Shown piece by piece: positions 53,160 to 63,029 of a stretch of DNA of 64,000 nt. The DNA lies in the NCBI GenBank assembly GCA_003507655.1, contig DNUZ01000007.1, positions 29,299-93,298 on the forward strand. Direction: 5' to 3'. Positions within the stretch are counted from its first letter, which is position 1. Each line of letters opens with the position of its first letter. A model generated the notes under the pieces. It searched no databases and had not been told where the DNA came from. It saw only the letters and a list, made by a program, of their open reading frames with translations. The position numbers and the translations under genes are program-made. This DNA comes from Lachnospiraceae bacterium (GTDB lineage: Bacteria > Bacillota > Clostridia > Lachnospirales > Lachnospiraceae).

Positions 53160-53894
53160 TCAGAAAGTAGCCGTAGGTTTCGCCAAAGAATTTTTGTATT
53201 CCTCAATAATACGGGCAGTTTCGGATTGTTTACGGATCGGAACCGGGATCAGGGAATTGTCCGACATAATTAAATCCTGATTTAAGAATCCGTCCACGAA
53301 ATCCAGATTGACTAAATAACTGCGACCGCAGGAAAGAAAGTTTTTCGTATCTGCGAAAGCGTCTGCAAAACGACTTAAGCTTCCGGGTACGGAAAAGGTC
53401 TCTTTGCGTGTATGGAAGATCACAGTATGCCGTCCGGTCTCTAAATATAAAATATCAGAAAATGCGATTAAAAGCTCTTTGCCCTTCACGGAGACAGAGA
53501 GCTTTTTTTGAGCCGTTTGGATCAAAGCCTCACATCTTTGCATCGCCATCAGAAAATGTTCATGGGTAAAAGGTTTTTGCAGATAATAAAGCGCATGTAC
53601 CTCATAGCTGTCCATGGCATGCTCGGTAGAAGAGGTAGTAAAGATAATGCCGCTTGTCACCTGCTGCCTGCGGAGCTCCCTGGCGACTTCCATGCCGTCT
53701 TTTCCCTCCATATAAATATCTAAGAAAAACAGATCCGGGATTTCCCGGTGTTTCTTCAGATACGAAAACATCTCATCACCGCTTGAAAAAGCAACCGTAG
53801 AAAAATCTGCACCAATCTCATTTTCATAAGCAGAAAGATGGTGCATCAGGCGTAGACAATCACTTTTTGAATCATCACAAATGTAGATCAGCAT
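53160..53894 (-). CDS. LytTR-family response regulator
   Basis: A 244-residue two-domain regulator: CheY-like receiver (YICDDSKSDC, FFLDIYMEGKDGM with the phospho-Asp, K in LQKPF) and a C-terminal LytTR DNA-binding domain (ELLIAFSDILYLETGRHTVIFH, FADTKNFLSCGRSYLVNLDFV). These often control secreted or quorum-sensing genes. The ATG at 53894 follows AAGGGGG; a TTG at 53903 is less likely. An extended -10 (TGCTATAAT) lies near 53968-53976. No LytS-type kinase is adjacent; the convergent phosphorelay protein is a candidate partner. Confidence 0.92.
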   Translation of the reverse strand: MLIYICDDSKSDCLRLMHHLSAYENEIGADFSTVAFSSGDEMFSYLKKHREIPDLFFLDIYMEGKDGMEVARELRRQQVTSGIIFTTSSTEHAMDSYEVHALYYLQKPFTHEHFLMAMQRCEALIQTAQKKLSVSVKGKELLIAFSDILYLETGRHTVIFHTRKETFSVPGSLSRFADAFADTKNFLSCGRSYLVNLDFVDGFLNQDLIMSDNSLIPVPIRKQSETARIIEEYKNSLAKPTATF

Positions 53895-54044
53895 AACAGG
53901 CAACCCCCTTTTCTATCACAATCCATATCAGTAAAACATAAAAATAAATCACAAAAAATTTTTATAAATTATAGCATAATCACAAAAAAATGGATAGCCA
54001 CGAATGACAAATAGGCATTTTTTTTGACAATCAGGCAGATAACA

Positions 54045-54073
54045 TTGACGTATTGCCGGATATTTTTGATAAT
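54045..54073 (+). promoter_or_regulatory. Promoter ahead of the 54113-54232 inverted repeat
   Basis: -35 TTGACG (54045-54050), 17-bp spacer, -10 GATAAT (54068-54073). Further TATAAT copies occur at 54087 and 54096. This gap (53895-54262) holds no gene. Confidence 0.6.
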
Positions 54074-54112
54074 AAGACGAATGTATTATAATTCATATAA
54101 TATAGGTATGAA

Positions 54113-54232
54113 TTTTGTGTTGAAACCATTTTATGCCTATATGTGGAGCTTCGTGTTTGGCGTAGATCATACTGCATCAACTCAAATATCAAACACACAT
54201 ACACATAAAGGCATAAATGGTTTCAGACAAAA
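54113..54232 (+). repeat. ~120-nt nearly palindromic leader element
   Basis: Arms 54121-54145 (TGAAACCATTTTATGCC, then TATATGTG) and 54202-54225 pair over ~24 bp with two small bulges. An outer TTTTGT/ACAAAA pair (54113-54118 and 54227-54232) and an inner TGTTTG/CAAACA pair (54154-54159 and 54190-54195) extend it. It lies between the promoter and the start of the secreted-protein gene. Either a structured mRNA leader or a MITE-like palindromic insertion. Confidence 0.85.
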
Positions 54233-54262
54233 GTGACGAAATGAAATCACAAGGAGGAACAT

Positions 54263-56203
54263 ATGTATAAACCAACCAGACACAGTTACGAAAAAAGAAT
54301 GAAAAATCAGCGTAGAAAGGCAAAAGCAGGACTTCTGTTAGCAACAACCTTAACAGCAGGAATGGCAGTAAATCCATGTCCGGCAGTTACCGGATTAGCG
54401 TCTTATTTGACCGGAACCGGAAATGTATCCGTGGTACAGGCGGCAGAGACACTCAGCATCAGCAAAGAGAATGTGACGAAGATCAATATCAGCGAACAGA
54501 CACCGGAAGAGGTTTGGGGTGATATGCAGATTAAAATTGTATTAGATACACCGGGAACTTATCTTTTAGAGGGCAGCAATTATATCAATGAGTCCTATAT
54601 CGATACGCAGATTACAGTTCCGGAAGGCGTAGAAGTCAATATCATCTTAGCAGACGGATTCTCGATCAACAATGATGATGCAAACTATGTTTGGGGTTGT
54701 GGTTACGCCAGGTCTACATTAGGAGTCAATCCATTTGTGATCAACGGAACAGCCAATCTCTATATTGACGGCAATGTGGCGATCAGTGGTCAGTCGACAC
54801 AGACTAATTATTCTGATAAACAATATGTTCGTGGACTGTTTGCTGTCAGTGGAAAACTACATATCAAAGAGGTCAAAGAAGGAGCGGTGGTTACCTTAGA
54901 AAATGATGTCTTTGACAGGACAAAGTGGGAAAGTCAGCTGAGTCTGACACCGGGAATGTTTGATGGAAGCGGAACCGTTATCATAGAGGAAGGAACTTTT
55001 GATAGCAAAGAGATTTCTCATGGGGTCAATCTAAATACAACTAATATATCCCTGAGTACAATGGGAGACGATGAGAGCGAAGAAAAGTTTACTACAAGTG
55101 TGCAGAATTTTATTATAAACGGTGGAAATTATGGCGTAGTTGAGATATACGAAGCAAAACAACATAGTGATGATTATCTATATCAGACAAATCTGTTGAT
55201 CAACAATGCGTCTTTGACAAGGGCAGTCTGCGATTCGGATAGAAACGCTTCAATTGAGTATGGAAGCTGCGCTGATGTAAAGGAAAATGAGACAGGAACA
55301 GGCTATATCATAACAAATACAAACCATGATTATGGAGCAGCAGATTATAGCTGGAGTGCGGATAAGAGTACCTGTACGGCAAGCAGGGTATGTCAGAAAG
55401 ATAAGACACATATAGAGACAGAAAAAGCAACCGTAACCTCTGCAGTGACCACGCAGCCGACGTATGAAAAGACAGGAGTCCGTACTTATACGGCAGCCTT
55501 TAAAAATGCGGCATTTAGTACACAGACACAGACGGAAACCATTGCAAAGCGGGTAAAACCACAGGAAAATACACCGATCCAAACAAAGAAGACCAGCATC
55601 AAAAAGGCATCGGTAAAAGGTATTTCCAATAAGAACTACAATGGAAAATCCCAGAAGCAGTCGATCAAGGTCAAATTAGGCAAAAAGACATTAAAACAGG
55701 GAACCGATTATACCGTATCCTATAAAAATAATAAGAATATCGGAAAAGCGACCGTGACCATCAAAGGGAAAGGTAAATACGAAGGAAGCATCAAAAAGAC
55801 CTTCCAGATTACCGTAGCAAAAGGAAAAACCTATACGGCAGGAAACTTTAAATACAAGATGACAAAAGCATCCACAAACGGAAAAGGAACCGTTACCCTT
55901 GCTGCAACCAAAAAGTCAAAATCCGATTCAAAGTTTACTTCCTGTAAAATAACGGATACCGTAAAGATCGGTGGTAAGACCTTTAAGGTGACAGCGATCG
56001 GAGATAACGCATTCAAGGGTTACAAGAAGTTAAAGACCATTACCATTGAGTCGAAAAACTTAAAGAGCGTAGGCAAGGATGCAGTTAAGAATATCCATAA
56101 AAAAGCAACGATCAAAGTACCGAAAGACAAAGTAAAGGCATACAAGAAGTTATTCAACAAAAAGACCGGATTTACTTCTAAGATGAAGATCAAAAAAGCG
56201 TAA
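54263..56203 (+). CDS. Secreted repeat protein with C-terminal BspA-like leucine-rich repeat
   Basis: A 646-residue exported protein. A long basic N-terminus and hydrophobic core with a cleavage region near VVQAAET form the signal peptide. Residues ~65-390 form a beta-rich region (FVINGTANLYIDGNVAIS) resembling right-handed beta-helix or carbohydrate-associated repeats. The C-terminus has an Ig-like repeat (GTDYTVSYKNNKNIGKATVTIKG) and one BspA-type LRR (IGDNAFKGYKKLKTITI). No LPxTG motif. AGGAGG precedes the start. Its C-terminal part resembles the partial gene at the window end. Confidence 0.82.
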   Translation: MYKPTRHSYEKRMKNQRRKAKAGLLLATTLTAGMAVNPCPAVTGLASYLTGTGNVSVVQAAETLSISKENVTKINISEQTPEEVWGDMQIKIVLDTPGTYLLEGSNYINESYIDTQITVPEGVEVNIILADGFSINNDDANYVWGCGYARSTLGVNPFVINGTANLYIDGNVAISGQSTQTNYSDKQYVRGLFAVSGKLHIKEVKEGAVVTLENDVFDRTKWESQLSLTPGMFDGSGTVIIEEGTFDSKEISHGVNLNTTNISLSTMGDDESEEKFTTSVQNFIINGGNYGVVEIYEAKQHSDDYLYQTNLLINNASLTRAVCDSDRNASIEYGSCADVKENETGTGYIITNTNHDYGAADYSWSADKSTCTASRVCQKDKTHIETEKATVTSAVTTQPTYEKTGVRTYTAAFKNAAFSTQTQTETIAKRVKPQENTPIQTKKTSIKKASVKGISNKNYNGKSQKQSIKVKLGKKTLKQGTDYTVSYKNNKNIGKATVTIKGKGKYEGSIKKTFQITVAKGKTYTAGNFKYKMTKASTNGKGTVTLAATKKSKSDSKFTSCKITDTVKIGGKTFKVTAIGDNAFKGYKKLKTITIESKNLKSVGKDAVKNIHKKATIKVPKDKVKAYKKLFNKKTGFTSKMKIKKA

Positions 56204-56247
56204 AAAAATAGAAAGAACCGGAAACGGTGTCCGGAGTATCATACACA

Positions 56248-56283
56248 GAGGGCCGGGGCAGGGAAATCCTGTTACCGGTCCTC
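56248..56283 (+). terminator. Terminator-like stem-loop after the secreted-protein gene
   Basis: GAGGGCCGG (56248-56256) pairs with CCGGTCCTC (56275-56283), and CAGG with CCTG inside it around GAAAT. Only TTCTT follows, so it may be weak or Rho-assisted. Confidence 0.65.
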
Positions 56284-56338
56284 TTCTTACGCCAAGAAAG
56301 TTTGGCAAAAAGTTTGGTTTTGGTTTGGTTTACATGGA

Positions 56339-57961
56339 ATGACCGTATACGCTATAATAAATGAGGTAAAAAAAGGAAAAGAACGGAAATTTTACATAGA
56401 TGAGGAAGTGGTGGAAATAACGATAAGAACGGTAAGAAAAAGTAAAGACGAGGTGCATTACCCAAGACATGTCAAAGAGCTGTGTCAGATTATGGAAGAG
56501 GCGAAAGAGCAGGGACAGCTTCGGGCAGTCATGGAAGAGGAATTTAAAAAGCCGGTGTCTATGACCGGCATCTGGGAGTGCAGAAGTTATTTTCATATGG
56601 AAGATGAGAACGGTTATGAGGGTGACACAGTCCTGCTTTCCATCAGAGCGTTACTGGCAACAATGGAAGGAAAGTTAAAAGAGGCACGCTGTTATGCGGA
56701 TATGTTGTGTGAAGCACCAGCGCCGGATGAAGAGGAACTGACGCGTGAGAAATTTTTTCGTCTGATTTTAGAAATGGTGCTTCCCGATACCACGGACAAA
56801 CGTTTTTTTCAGATTGTATGTTTTCTGGAACGGATTCATACGAAGCCGATTCAAAGTCTGATACTTTCTGCATGCAGACCAAGCATTCTGGATGGATTTA
56901 GGGATTTCACACCCTATGGAAAATATTTAGTCAGCTATAAAGATGAGATTACGAAATCCGTGCAGACATTATATGGCAACAGCGGAAAAGGTGTCTATGA
57001 AGTTGCCTTAGCGGAATGGAATTACCAGAACAACAAATGTTTTGATGCATTAGTTTTAGTCACCGGAACAATTCCGTTGTTAGAGTCCGAGCAGGATGTA
57101 CAGTGCCTGTTTGTGGCGATGGCGTTGCAGTTTCGGATACTTCTTGTCAACGGACAGACCAAGATGGCAGAGCCGTACATCAAAAAAATCCGGGAACGCA
57201 TCCAAAGAGGCGGACGGGATGAGTTAGAGTCAAGTCTGGATGCATTAGAATGCCGAGCAGCCTTATATGGCGGAAATATGGAGCGTATCGAGGCGTGGTT
57301 AGAATATCAGGCACCGGATGAAAATAAAGAACTTTATATGATGGATATGTATGCTTATCTGATCAAGATCCGCTGTTATCTCTTAAATGGAAAGCATATG
57401 ATGGCAATCGTATTAGCAAAACGTCTGATCAATTTGATCGAGCCGGTCAACAGGTATATGGATCTGTGTGAGTGCTATATGTTATCAGCCATGGCATGTT
57501 ATAAGGCAAAAGATAACAAGCGTCTGTGCGAGGAGCTGCAAAAGGCATTAGACCTTGCAAAACAGTATGGATATTACCGCCTGTTAGCAGACGAGGGAGC
57601 CTGTATGGTAGAAATGTTAAAAATTTATCATAAAGAGGCAGGGGCAGACAGCTTTACGGAAAACGTGCTCGACCTTGCAGGCAGTGTAGCAAGTCATTTT
57701 CCGGATTACTTAAAGTCACCGGGAGAGCGTTACGGTGCTTTAACGGAGAGAGAAGCAGAGGTCTTACGCCTGATGGCAAGAGGCATGAGCAATGATATGA
57801 TCGCAGAGGAATTAGACAAGAAAGTGGGAACCGTAAAATTTCATACGGCAAACATTTTTAAAAAGCTCAAGGTACAAAACCGGCAGCAGGCGGTAGAACG
57901 TGGCTATGAGATTGGATTTATAGGATTAGAAAAAGGAGGTACTGATGAGAAGAAAAAGTAA
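56339..57961 (+). CDS. LuxR-family transcriptional regulator with helical repeat domain
   Basis: Up to 540 residues. The central part (about 100-450) is alpha-helical and TPR-like; the C-terminus is a LuxR helix-turn-helix (LTEREAEVLRLMARGMSNDMIAEELDKKVGTVKFHTANIFKKLKVQNRQQA). The layout is MalT-like but without an ATPase domain. The start is doubtful: the first ATG has no ribosome site and a TATAAT lies just inside it (56354-56359), so translation may begin at GTG 56408 or 56411. The end overlaps the BMP lipoprotein gene by 17 bases. Confidence 0.8.
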   Translation: MTVYAIINEVKKGKERKFYIDEEVVEITIRTVRKSKDEVHYPRHVKELCQIMEEAKEQGQLRAVMEEEFKKPVSMTGIWECRSYFHMEDENGYEGDTVLLSIRALLATMEGKLKEARCYADMLCEAPAPDEEELTREKFFRLILEMVLPDTTDKRFFQIVCFLERIHTKPIQSLILSACRPSILDGFRDFTPYGKYLVSYKDEITKSVQTLYGNSGKGVYEVALAEWNYQNNKCFDALVLVTGTIPLLESEQDVQCLFVAMALQFRILLVNGQTKMAEPYIKKIRERIQRGGRDELESSLDALECRAALYGGNMERIEAWLEYQAPDENKELYMMDMYAYLIKIRCYLLNGKHMMAIVLAKRLINLIEPVNRYMDLCECYMLSAMACYKAKDNKRLCEELQKALDLAKQYGYYRLLADEGACMVEMLKIYHKEAGADSFTENVLDLAGSVASHFPDYLKSPGERYGALTEREAEVLRLMARGMSNDMIAEELDKKVGTVKFHTANIFKKLKVQNRQQAVERGYEIGFIGLEKGGTDEKKK

Positions 57962-59126
57962 ATTTATCATGATTCTGTTCGTATGCATGGTGGCTATGTT
58001 AGCCGGATGCGGACAGTCGAAAAAAGAACCGGATGATTATGCAACCAATAATGTGAAGAGTGAAAAGACAGACAGTGCGAAAAAGACATCAGAAGGGATA
58101 GCAAAGGACAAGATTAAAGTAGGTGTAGTCCATTTGTCTGACCCGGCAGAGGGCAGCGGTTACACTTATACACATGAACTGGGAATCCAGGGAATGCAGA
58201 AGAATCTCGGATTATCAGATGAACAGATCGTAAGAAAGAACAATGTAGATGATACTGATGCGCTGGCAACACAAAAGGCAATACAGGAGTGCATAGACGA
58301 AGGCTGCAATATTATCTTCGGTACAAGCTGGGGCTACATGGATGTGATGGAACAGATGGCAGAAGAGTATCCGGACATTTATTTTTGCCATGGAACCGGT
58401 TATAAGAGCAACGGAAAAAATTTTACGAACTATTTCGGACGCATCTATCAGGCGAGATACTTAAGCGGGATTGTTGCCGGAATGAATACAAAGACCAATA
58501 AGATCGGTTATGTGGCGGCGCAGGATTCCTCGAATTCAGAAGTGACAGGAGGGATTGATGCCTTTGCAATGGGAATCGCATCGGTAAACCCGGATGCAGA
58601 AGTATATGTAAAGATCACACATAGCTGGTATGCACCGGAGGCAGAAAAAGCGGCATCCCTGCAGCTTTTAGATATGGGCTGTGATGTTATGGCACAGCAT
58701 TGCGATACACCGTATCCACAGACAACGGCACAGGATGCAGGAGTCTATGGAATCGGATACAACTCTGATATGCGAAAAGAGACACCGGATGCCTGCCTGT
58801 GCAGTGTAATATGGAACTGGAGTGCATATTATACTTCCGAGGTACAGAGTATCATAGATGGTACCTATGATGGAAAGAATTATTATGGTGGTATGGCAGA
58901 AGGATTGGTGGACATTACGGATTTGGCAGATTTTTGCGCCGATGGAACACAGGAAAAAGTAGATGAGGCAAGGGCAGAGATTTTATCCGGAAAATGCAAT
59001 GTCTTTGATGGAAAGATTGAAACCAATACAGGGGATACAATTGGAAAGAAAGGTAAGACACTAGACGATGGTACCATCACGGGAGGTATCAATGGGTACT
59101 ATAAAAACGTGAAGATTGTAGAGTAG
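57945..59126 (+). CDS. BMP-family substrate-binding lipoprotein
   Basis: A 393-residue extracytoplasmic lipoprotein with lipobox MLAGCGQS and the BMP/PnrA fold ([61 protein letters not shown]), whose known members bind nucleosides. A GGAGG ribosome site lies inside the overlapping LuxR gene. No ABC ATPase or permease genes follow; instead comes a chemoreceptor 11 bases later. It may serve as a ligand sensor. Confidence 0.9.
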   Translation: MRRKSKFIMILFVCMVAMLAGCGQSKKEPDDYATNNVKSEKTDSAKKTSEGIAKDKIKVGVVHLSDPAEGSGYTYTHELGIQGMQKNLGLSDEQIVRKNNVDDTDALATQKAIQECIDEGCNIIFGTSWGYMDVMEQMAEEYPDIYFCHGTGYKSNGKNFTNYFGRIYQARYLSGIVAGMNTKTNKIGYVAAQDSSNSEVTGGIDAFAMGIASVNPDAEVYVKITHSWYAPEAEKAASLQLLDMGCDVMAQHCDTPYPQTTAQDAGVYGIGYNSDMRKETPDACLCSVIWNWSAYYTSEVQSIIDGTYDGKNYYGGMAEGLVDITDLADFCADGTQEKVDEARAEILSGKCNVFDGKIETNTGDTIGKKGKTLDDGTITGGINGYYKNVKIVE

Positions 59127-59137
59127 GAGAGATACGG

Positions 59138-60865
59138 ATGGAAAAGACAAATAAAAGACAGATAAGATTTGACTTAAAAAAGAAGATTTTAATGCTTGGG
59201 GTTCTTCCGGTCTTAGTATTGGGACTGATGGTTATCTTTATAGCACAAACCATTGTCAGGGATTCTCTGCTAAAAGAGATTAAAGATGCATTGCAGAGTG
59301 CGGCAACATCTACGTTTGCAGCGTATGACCAGAATTCAGGGGATTATATTAAGACGGAAAACGGAGAAATATGGAAAGGAAGCTACAATATTTCCAAGTC
59401 GGAAAGCCTTGTGGACAGTATCAAAGAAAAGACAGGATTAGAAGTGACTTTTTTCTATGGAAAAGACAGGATCATGACTTCTGCAAAGGATAAAAACGGA
59501 GACCGTATCTTAGGTTCTCCGGCGGGAGAGACCATCCAAAAAGAAGTCTTAGAAAAGGGAAAAGAATACTTCAGTGACTCCGTGTCCATAGACGGCACAC
59601 TTCACTATGGTTACTATGTTCCGGTCTATCAGGGAGACAGCAAAAAACCGGTCGGCATGATCTTTGTGGGAGCAAATAAGGCGCAGAAGGATTCTGCGAT
59701 CAATAAGATCATCAATACCGTGATCTTAGTGGTACTGATTGTAATGTTGCTCTGTATCGCAGTGGCAGCAGTGTTTGCTTTTAATTTTTCAAGAGCATTG
59801 AAAAAAGGGATCAATATGGTACAGTCCGTGTCCTCCGGTAATCTGAAAAATGAAATGGATACACAGTTGATAAAAAGGCAGGATGAACTCGGAGACTTAT
59901 CAAAGGCGATCAGCAGCCTGCAGGAGGAAATGATCAAAAGTATTGCGAATATTGCAGGAAATGCAGAGGCGGTGCTGATGGCATCCGGAGAACTGGGCGA
60001 GACGGCAAGAGAGACCACAACTTCTATGCGGCAGGTAGAGGGAGCGATTGACAGCATCATGCAAAGTGCGGCAACGCAGGCAGAGATTTCCGACAAAGCG
60101 GCAAAGAATGTACATAGTATGGGTGAAAAAATTGAGCGGACCACAGAGGAGATGGAACAGATGCAGCAGAATGCAGATGCCATGTCCTGTGCAGAGAAAC
60201 AGAATGTGGAAACCATCCGGGAACTGCTTGAAAGCAATAAAGAAGTGCAGGAACTGATACAGGAGATCGAAGCACAGACAGCAAAGACAAATGAATCGGT
60301 AGTACAGATCAAAGAAGCAACGGAAATCATTGCATCCATTGCTTCACAGACAAACCTCTTAAGTCTGAATGCGAGCATCGAAGCTGCAAGAGCAGGAGAA
60401 AGTGGAAAAGGCTTTGCGGTCGTTGCTACAGAAATCCAGCAGTTAGCAAGCAAGTCCAATGAGTCGAGTCAGAATATCTCTGATATTTTACAGCAGCTTA
60501 CGGAGAACTCTGATCGTGCAGTAGAGACCATGGGAAAAGTTACAACGACGATAGAGGCACAGACCGAACATATCAAAGAGACCGAGACAATGACAGAAGC
60601 GGTTATGAAGAGAATTTTAGAATCCATAGAAGGAATGCAGGTAATCGCAGACAGCGTAGAGTATTTAGATGGGGCAAGAAAAGAAATCGTAGAGACCGTG
60701 TCAGAACTTTCAGAAATTGCAAAACAGAATGCAGCCACTACGCAGGAAGTATGTACGGCAGCCAATACCGTAACAGAGAATTTTGATATAGTATCCGGCA
60801 GTATGGAAGGCTTAAAAAATATTGCGGATGAATTAGAGGGAAGCATGAAGCATTTTCAGGTGTAA
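59138..60865 (+). CDS. Methyl-accepting chemotaxis protein with single Cache domain
   Basis: A 575-residue chemoreceptor. Transmembrane helices near residues 18-40 and 190-215 flank an extracellular sCache-like domain ([19 protein letters not shown]...[24 protein letters not shown]). HAMP and the signalling coiled coil follow with [28 protein letters not shown] at the tip. It lies 11 bases after the BMP lipoprotein gene, suggesting that the lipoprotein presents ligand to it. Confidence 0.94.
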   Translation: MEKTNKRQIRFDLKKKILMLGVLPVLVLGLMVIFIAQTIVRDSLLKEIKDALQSAATSTFAAYDQNSGDYIKTENGEIWKGSYNISKSESLVDSIKEKTGLEVTFFYGKDRIMTSAKDKNGDRILGSPAGETIQKEVLEKGKEYFSDSVSIDGTLHYGYYVPVYQGDSKKPVGMIFVGANKAQKDSAINKIINTVILVVLIVMLLCIAVAAVFAFNFSRALKKGINMVQSVSSGNLKNEMDTQLIKRQDELGDLSKAISSLQEEMIKSIANIAGNAEAVLMASGELGETARETTTSMRQVEGAIDSIMQSAATQAEISDKAAKNVHSMGEKIERTTEEMEQMQQNADAMSCAEKQNVETIRELLESNKEVQELIQEIEAQTAKTNESVVQIKEATEIIASIASQTNLLSLNASIEAARAGESGKGFAVVATEIQQLASKSNESSQNISDILQQLTENSDRAVETMGKVTTTIEAQTEHIKETETMTEAVMKRILESIEGMQVIADSVEYLDGARKEIVETVSELSEIAKQNAATTQEVCTAANTVTENFDIVSGSMEGLKNIADELEGSMKHFQV

Positions 60866-60890
60866 CAGATAAAAAGTAAGAGGGAACAAT

Positions 60891-62255
60891 ATGTCAAAGA
60901 AGATATTACGATACACAGGAACATTTGCAGCAGTGCTTTGTCTGTTCTGGGCACTGCTGATACTTACGTCCCTGATACCAAACGGACAGATCAAAAAGAA
61001 TCTGCAAAAAAGTGAAGAATTCTATAAGAGTGCAGAGGCATTTTCCTTTGAGCAGGGACAGAAGATGCATACGGTTTCCGATAACTATGCGGATGCGATC
61101 CTGTTAAACATCCTTTGGAACATTGACAGTAAGCAGCCGGTGCTGACCTCCTTAGACACCAAATACTGTGATGGTGGTGATTATGGTGTGAACTGGGGAC
61201 TGCATCAGGCACTCAACGGAGAAAAAGCAAATTGTGATTATTCACGTTACTGGCATGGTTCGGTGATCTTTTTACGTCCGCTGTTACTGGTAACGGATGT
61301 GCAGGGCATTAAGAACATTGGACTTGCGGCAGTATTGCTGCTTGCAGTCTGCAATCTGTTGCTTTTGTTAAAGAAAAAACAATATTTTGTGGCAGTGTCT
61401 TTAACCTTCTCTCTGCTATGTATCCACATATGGGATGTCAGGCTCTCACTAGAATATCTGCCGGCATTTCTCGTCAGTCTGACGATGTGTCTGCTCTTTT
61501 TAGGGTTGGAAGAAACAGGAGACGATACACTGATGATGCTCTCGGTGCTCAGCGGAGTGTCCATAGCATTTTTTGATTTTTTAACATCCGAGACACTGGC
61601 AATTTTACTGCCATTGATCCTGGTGGTATTAGTCAGATGGCAGGACGGCAGGTTGGGAACTTTTTCGGAAAATATCAGGTGGCTGGTACGCTGTGTCAGC
61701 TGCTGGGGGATCTCCTATGTGATGACATTTCTCATAAAGTGGACAGCGGCATCCGTAGCAACCGGAGAAAATAAATTCCACTCAGCCATTCAGTCGGCAG
61801 GGGTGCGTTTTGCAGGTACCTCACAGGAAGAAAATCTGCCGTTATTCAAGCAGATCCCATATGCAGTATTTGCAAACCTCTCGACACTCTTTGGAGGGGA
61901 AGGTCGTGTGGATTTTGGGAAGATCCTGATCGGACTGCTCATAGCACTTCTGATCTTTGGCGGCGGGTATTATCTGCTCCATGGAAAAGAAAAACAAAAA
62001 GATGTCACCCGCACGGTGCTGGTATTAGGAGCAGTTCCGTATCTGCGGTATCTGATACTCAATAACCACTCGTATCTGCATGAGTTCTTTACCTACCGGG
62101 CACAGGCAGTTACGATCATCGCACTCTGTGCAGTAGTCTGGTGCAACCGCGAATCGCAGTTGTTTCGGGGAAAGACGCAGAGTTCAAAGGCGAAAAGTTC
62201 AAAAATGCAGGGAACGAAGAATGCGTCTGCAAAGAAAAAGGGAGGCAGGAAATAA
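60891..62255 (+). CDS. Polytopic membrane protein of unknown function
   Basis: A 454-residue protein with about nine hydrophobic helices and a large outside loop after the first (residues ~30-120). The C-terminus is Lys/Ser-rich (KTQSSKAKSSKMQGTKN). Topology with a large early loop resembles GT-C glycosyltransferases or polymerases of surface glycans, but no motif proves this. It lies 3 bases before a GT2 gene, supporting a glycan-related role. Confidence 0.7.
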   Translation: MSKKILRYTGTFAAVLCLFWALLILTSLIPNGQIKKNLQKSEEFYKSAEAFSFEQGQKMHTVSDNYADAILLNILWNIDSKQPVLTSLDTKYCDGGDYGVNWGLHQALNGEKANCDYSRYWHGSVIFLRPLLLVTDVQGIKNIGLAAVLLLAVCNLLLLLKKKQYFVAVSLTFSLLCIHIWDVRLSLEYLPAFLVSLTMCLLFLGLEETGDDTLMMLSVLSGVSIAFFDFLTSETLAILLPLILVVLVRWQDGRLGTFSENIRWLVRCVSCWGISYVMTFLIKWTAASVATGENKFHSAIQSAGVRFAGTSQEENLPLFKQIPYAVFANLSTLFGGEGRVDFGKILIGLLIALLIFGGGYYLLHGKEKQKDVTRTVLVLGAVPYLRYLILNNHSYLHEFFTYRAQAVTIIALCAVVWCNRESQLFRGKTQSSKAKSSKMQGTKNASAKKKGGRK

Positions 62256-62258
62256 AAA

Positions 62259-62954
62259 GTGAATGAAGTAGAATTTACCATCCTGATGCCCTGTCTGAAT
62301 GAAGAAAAAACCATCGGTTACTGCATCCGCGAGGCAAAGAGTGCCATACGTCATTACGGGATATCTGCCGAGATACTGATCGCAGATAATGGCAGCAGTG
62401 ATGCATCTAAAGAGATTGCAAAGAAAAACGGGGCAAGAGTCATAGAAGTACCCAAGAAAGGCTATGGCAATGCCGTGATCGGAGGGATCAGGGCTGCCAA
62501 AGGACGCTATATCATCATGGGTGACTGTGATAAAAGCTATGATTTTAAAGAGATCGGCAGGTTTATCCGTCCGCTTAGAAGTGGTAAACAGTTAGTTATG
62601 GGAAGCCGTTTTGCAGGCGGCATAGAACCGGGGGCAATGCCCTTAAGCCACCGTTATTTTGGAGTTCCACTGCTTTCGTTCCTTGGAAGGCTCCGTTATC
62701 GGACAAAAGTACAGGATTTTCACTGCGGACTTCGCGGGTTTGAAAAAGAGGCAGCATTAGCATTGGGGCTAAGCTGTGGAGGCATGGAGTTTGCAACGGA
62801 AATGATCGGAAAATTTGCCGGGTCGGGAGCAAAGATCGCACAGGTACCGGTTTCCCTGCGAAAAGACGGGCGGCAGGGACATTCCCATTTAAGGACGATA
62901 CCGGATGGAATGAGGCATTTACGGTATTTATGCCGGAATATCCCACTTATGTAA
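62259..62954 (+). CDS. Family 2 glycosyltransferase, DPM1-like
   Basis: A 231-residue GT-A fold enzyme: EFTILMPCLNEEKTIGYCI start, IADNGSSDASKEIA, and GDCDKSYDF where the DxD metal site is expected. Resembles dolichol- or undecaprenyl-phosphate sugar transferases but lacks C-terminal transmembrane helices. It starts with GTG, 3 bases after the upstream membrane protein, and may load a lipid-linked sugar for it. Confidence 0.88.
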   Translation: MNEVEFTILMPCLNEEKTIGYCIREAKSAIRHYGISAEILIADNGSSDASKEIAKKNGARVIEVPKKGYGNAVIGGIRAAKGRYIIMGDCDKSYDFKEIGRFIRPLRSGKQLVMGSRFAGGIEPGAMPLSHRYFGVPLLSFLGRLRYRTKVQDFHCGLRGFEKEAALALGLSCGGMEFATEMIGKFAGSGAKIAQVPVSLRKDGRQGHSHLRTIPDGMRHLRYLCRNIPLM

Positions 62955-63029
62955 GATAAGTGTTATTTATAGATAGAATGTTGTATACAAGAATGTGTTA
63001 TATGCAAAAACAGAAAGGAGAATGTAAAA

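Noticed and set aside
59629-60459. 276-codon minus-strand frame inside the second chemoreceptor
   Set aside because: Ser/Ala/Cys-rich antisense of coiled-coil codons, a common artefact of chemoreceptor genes.
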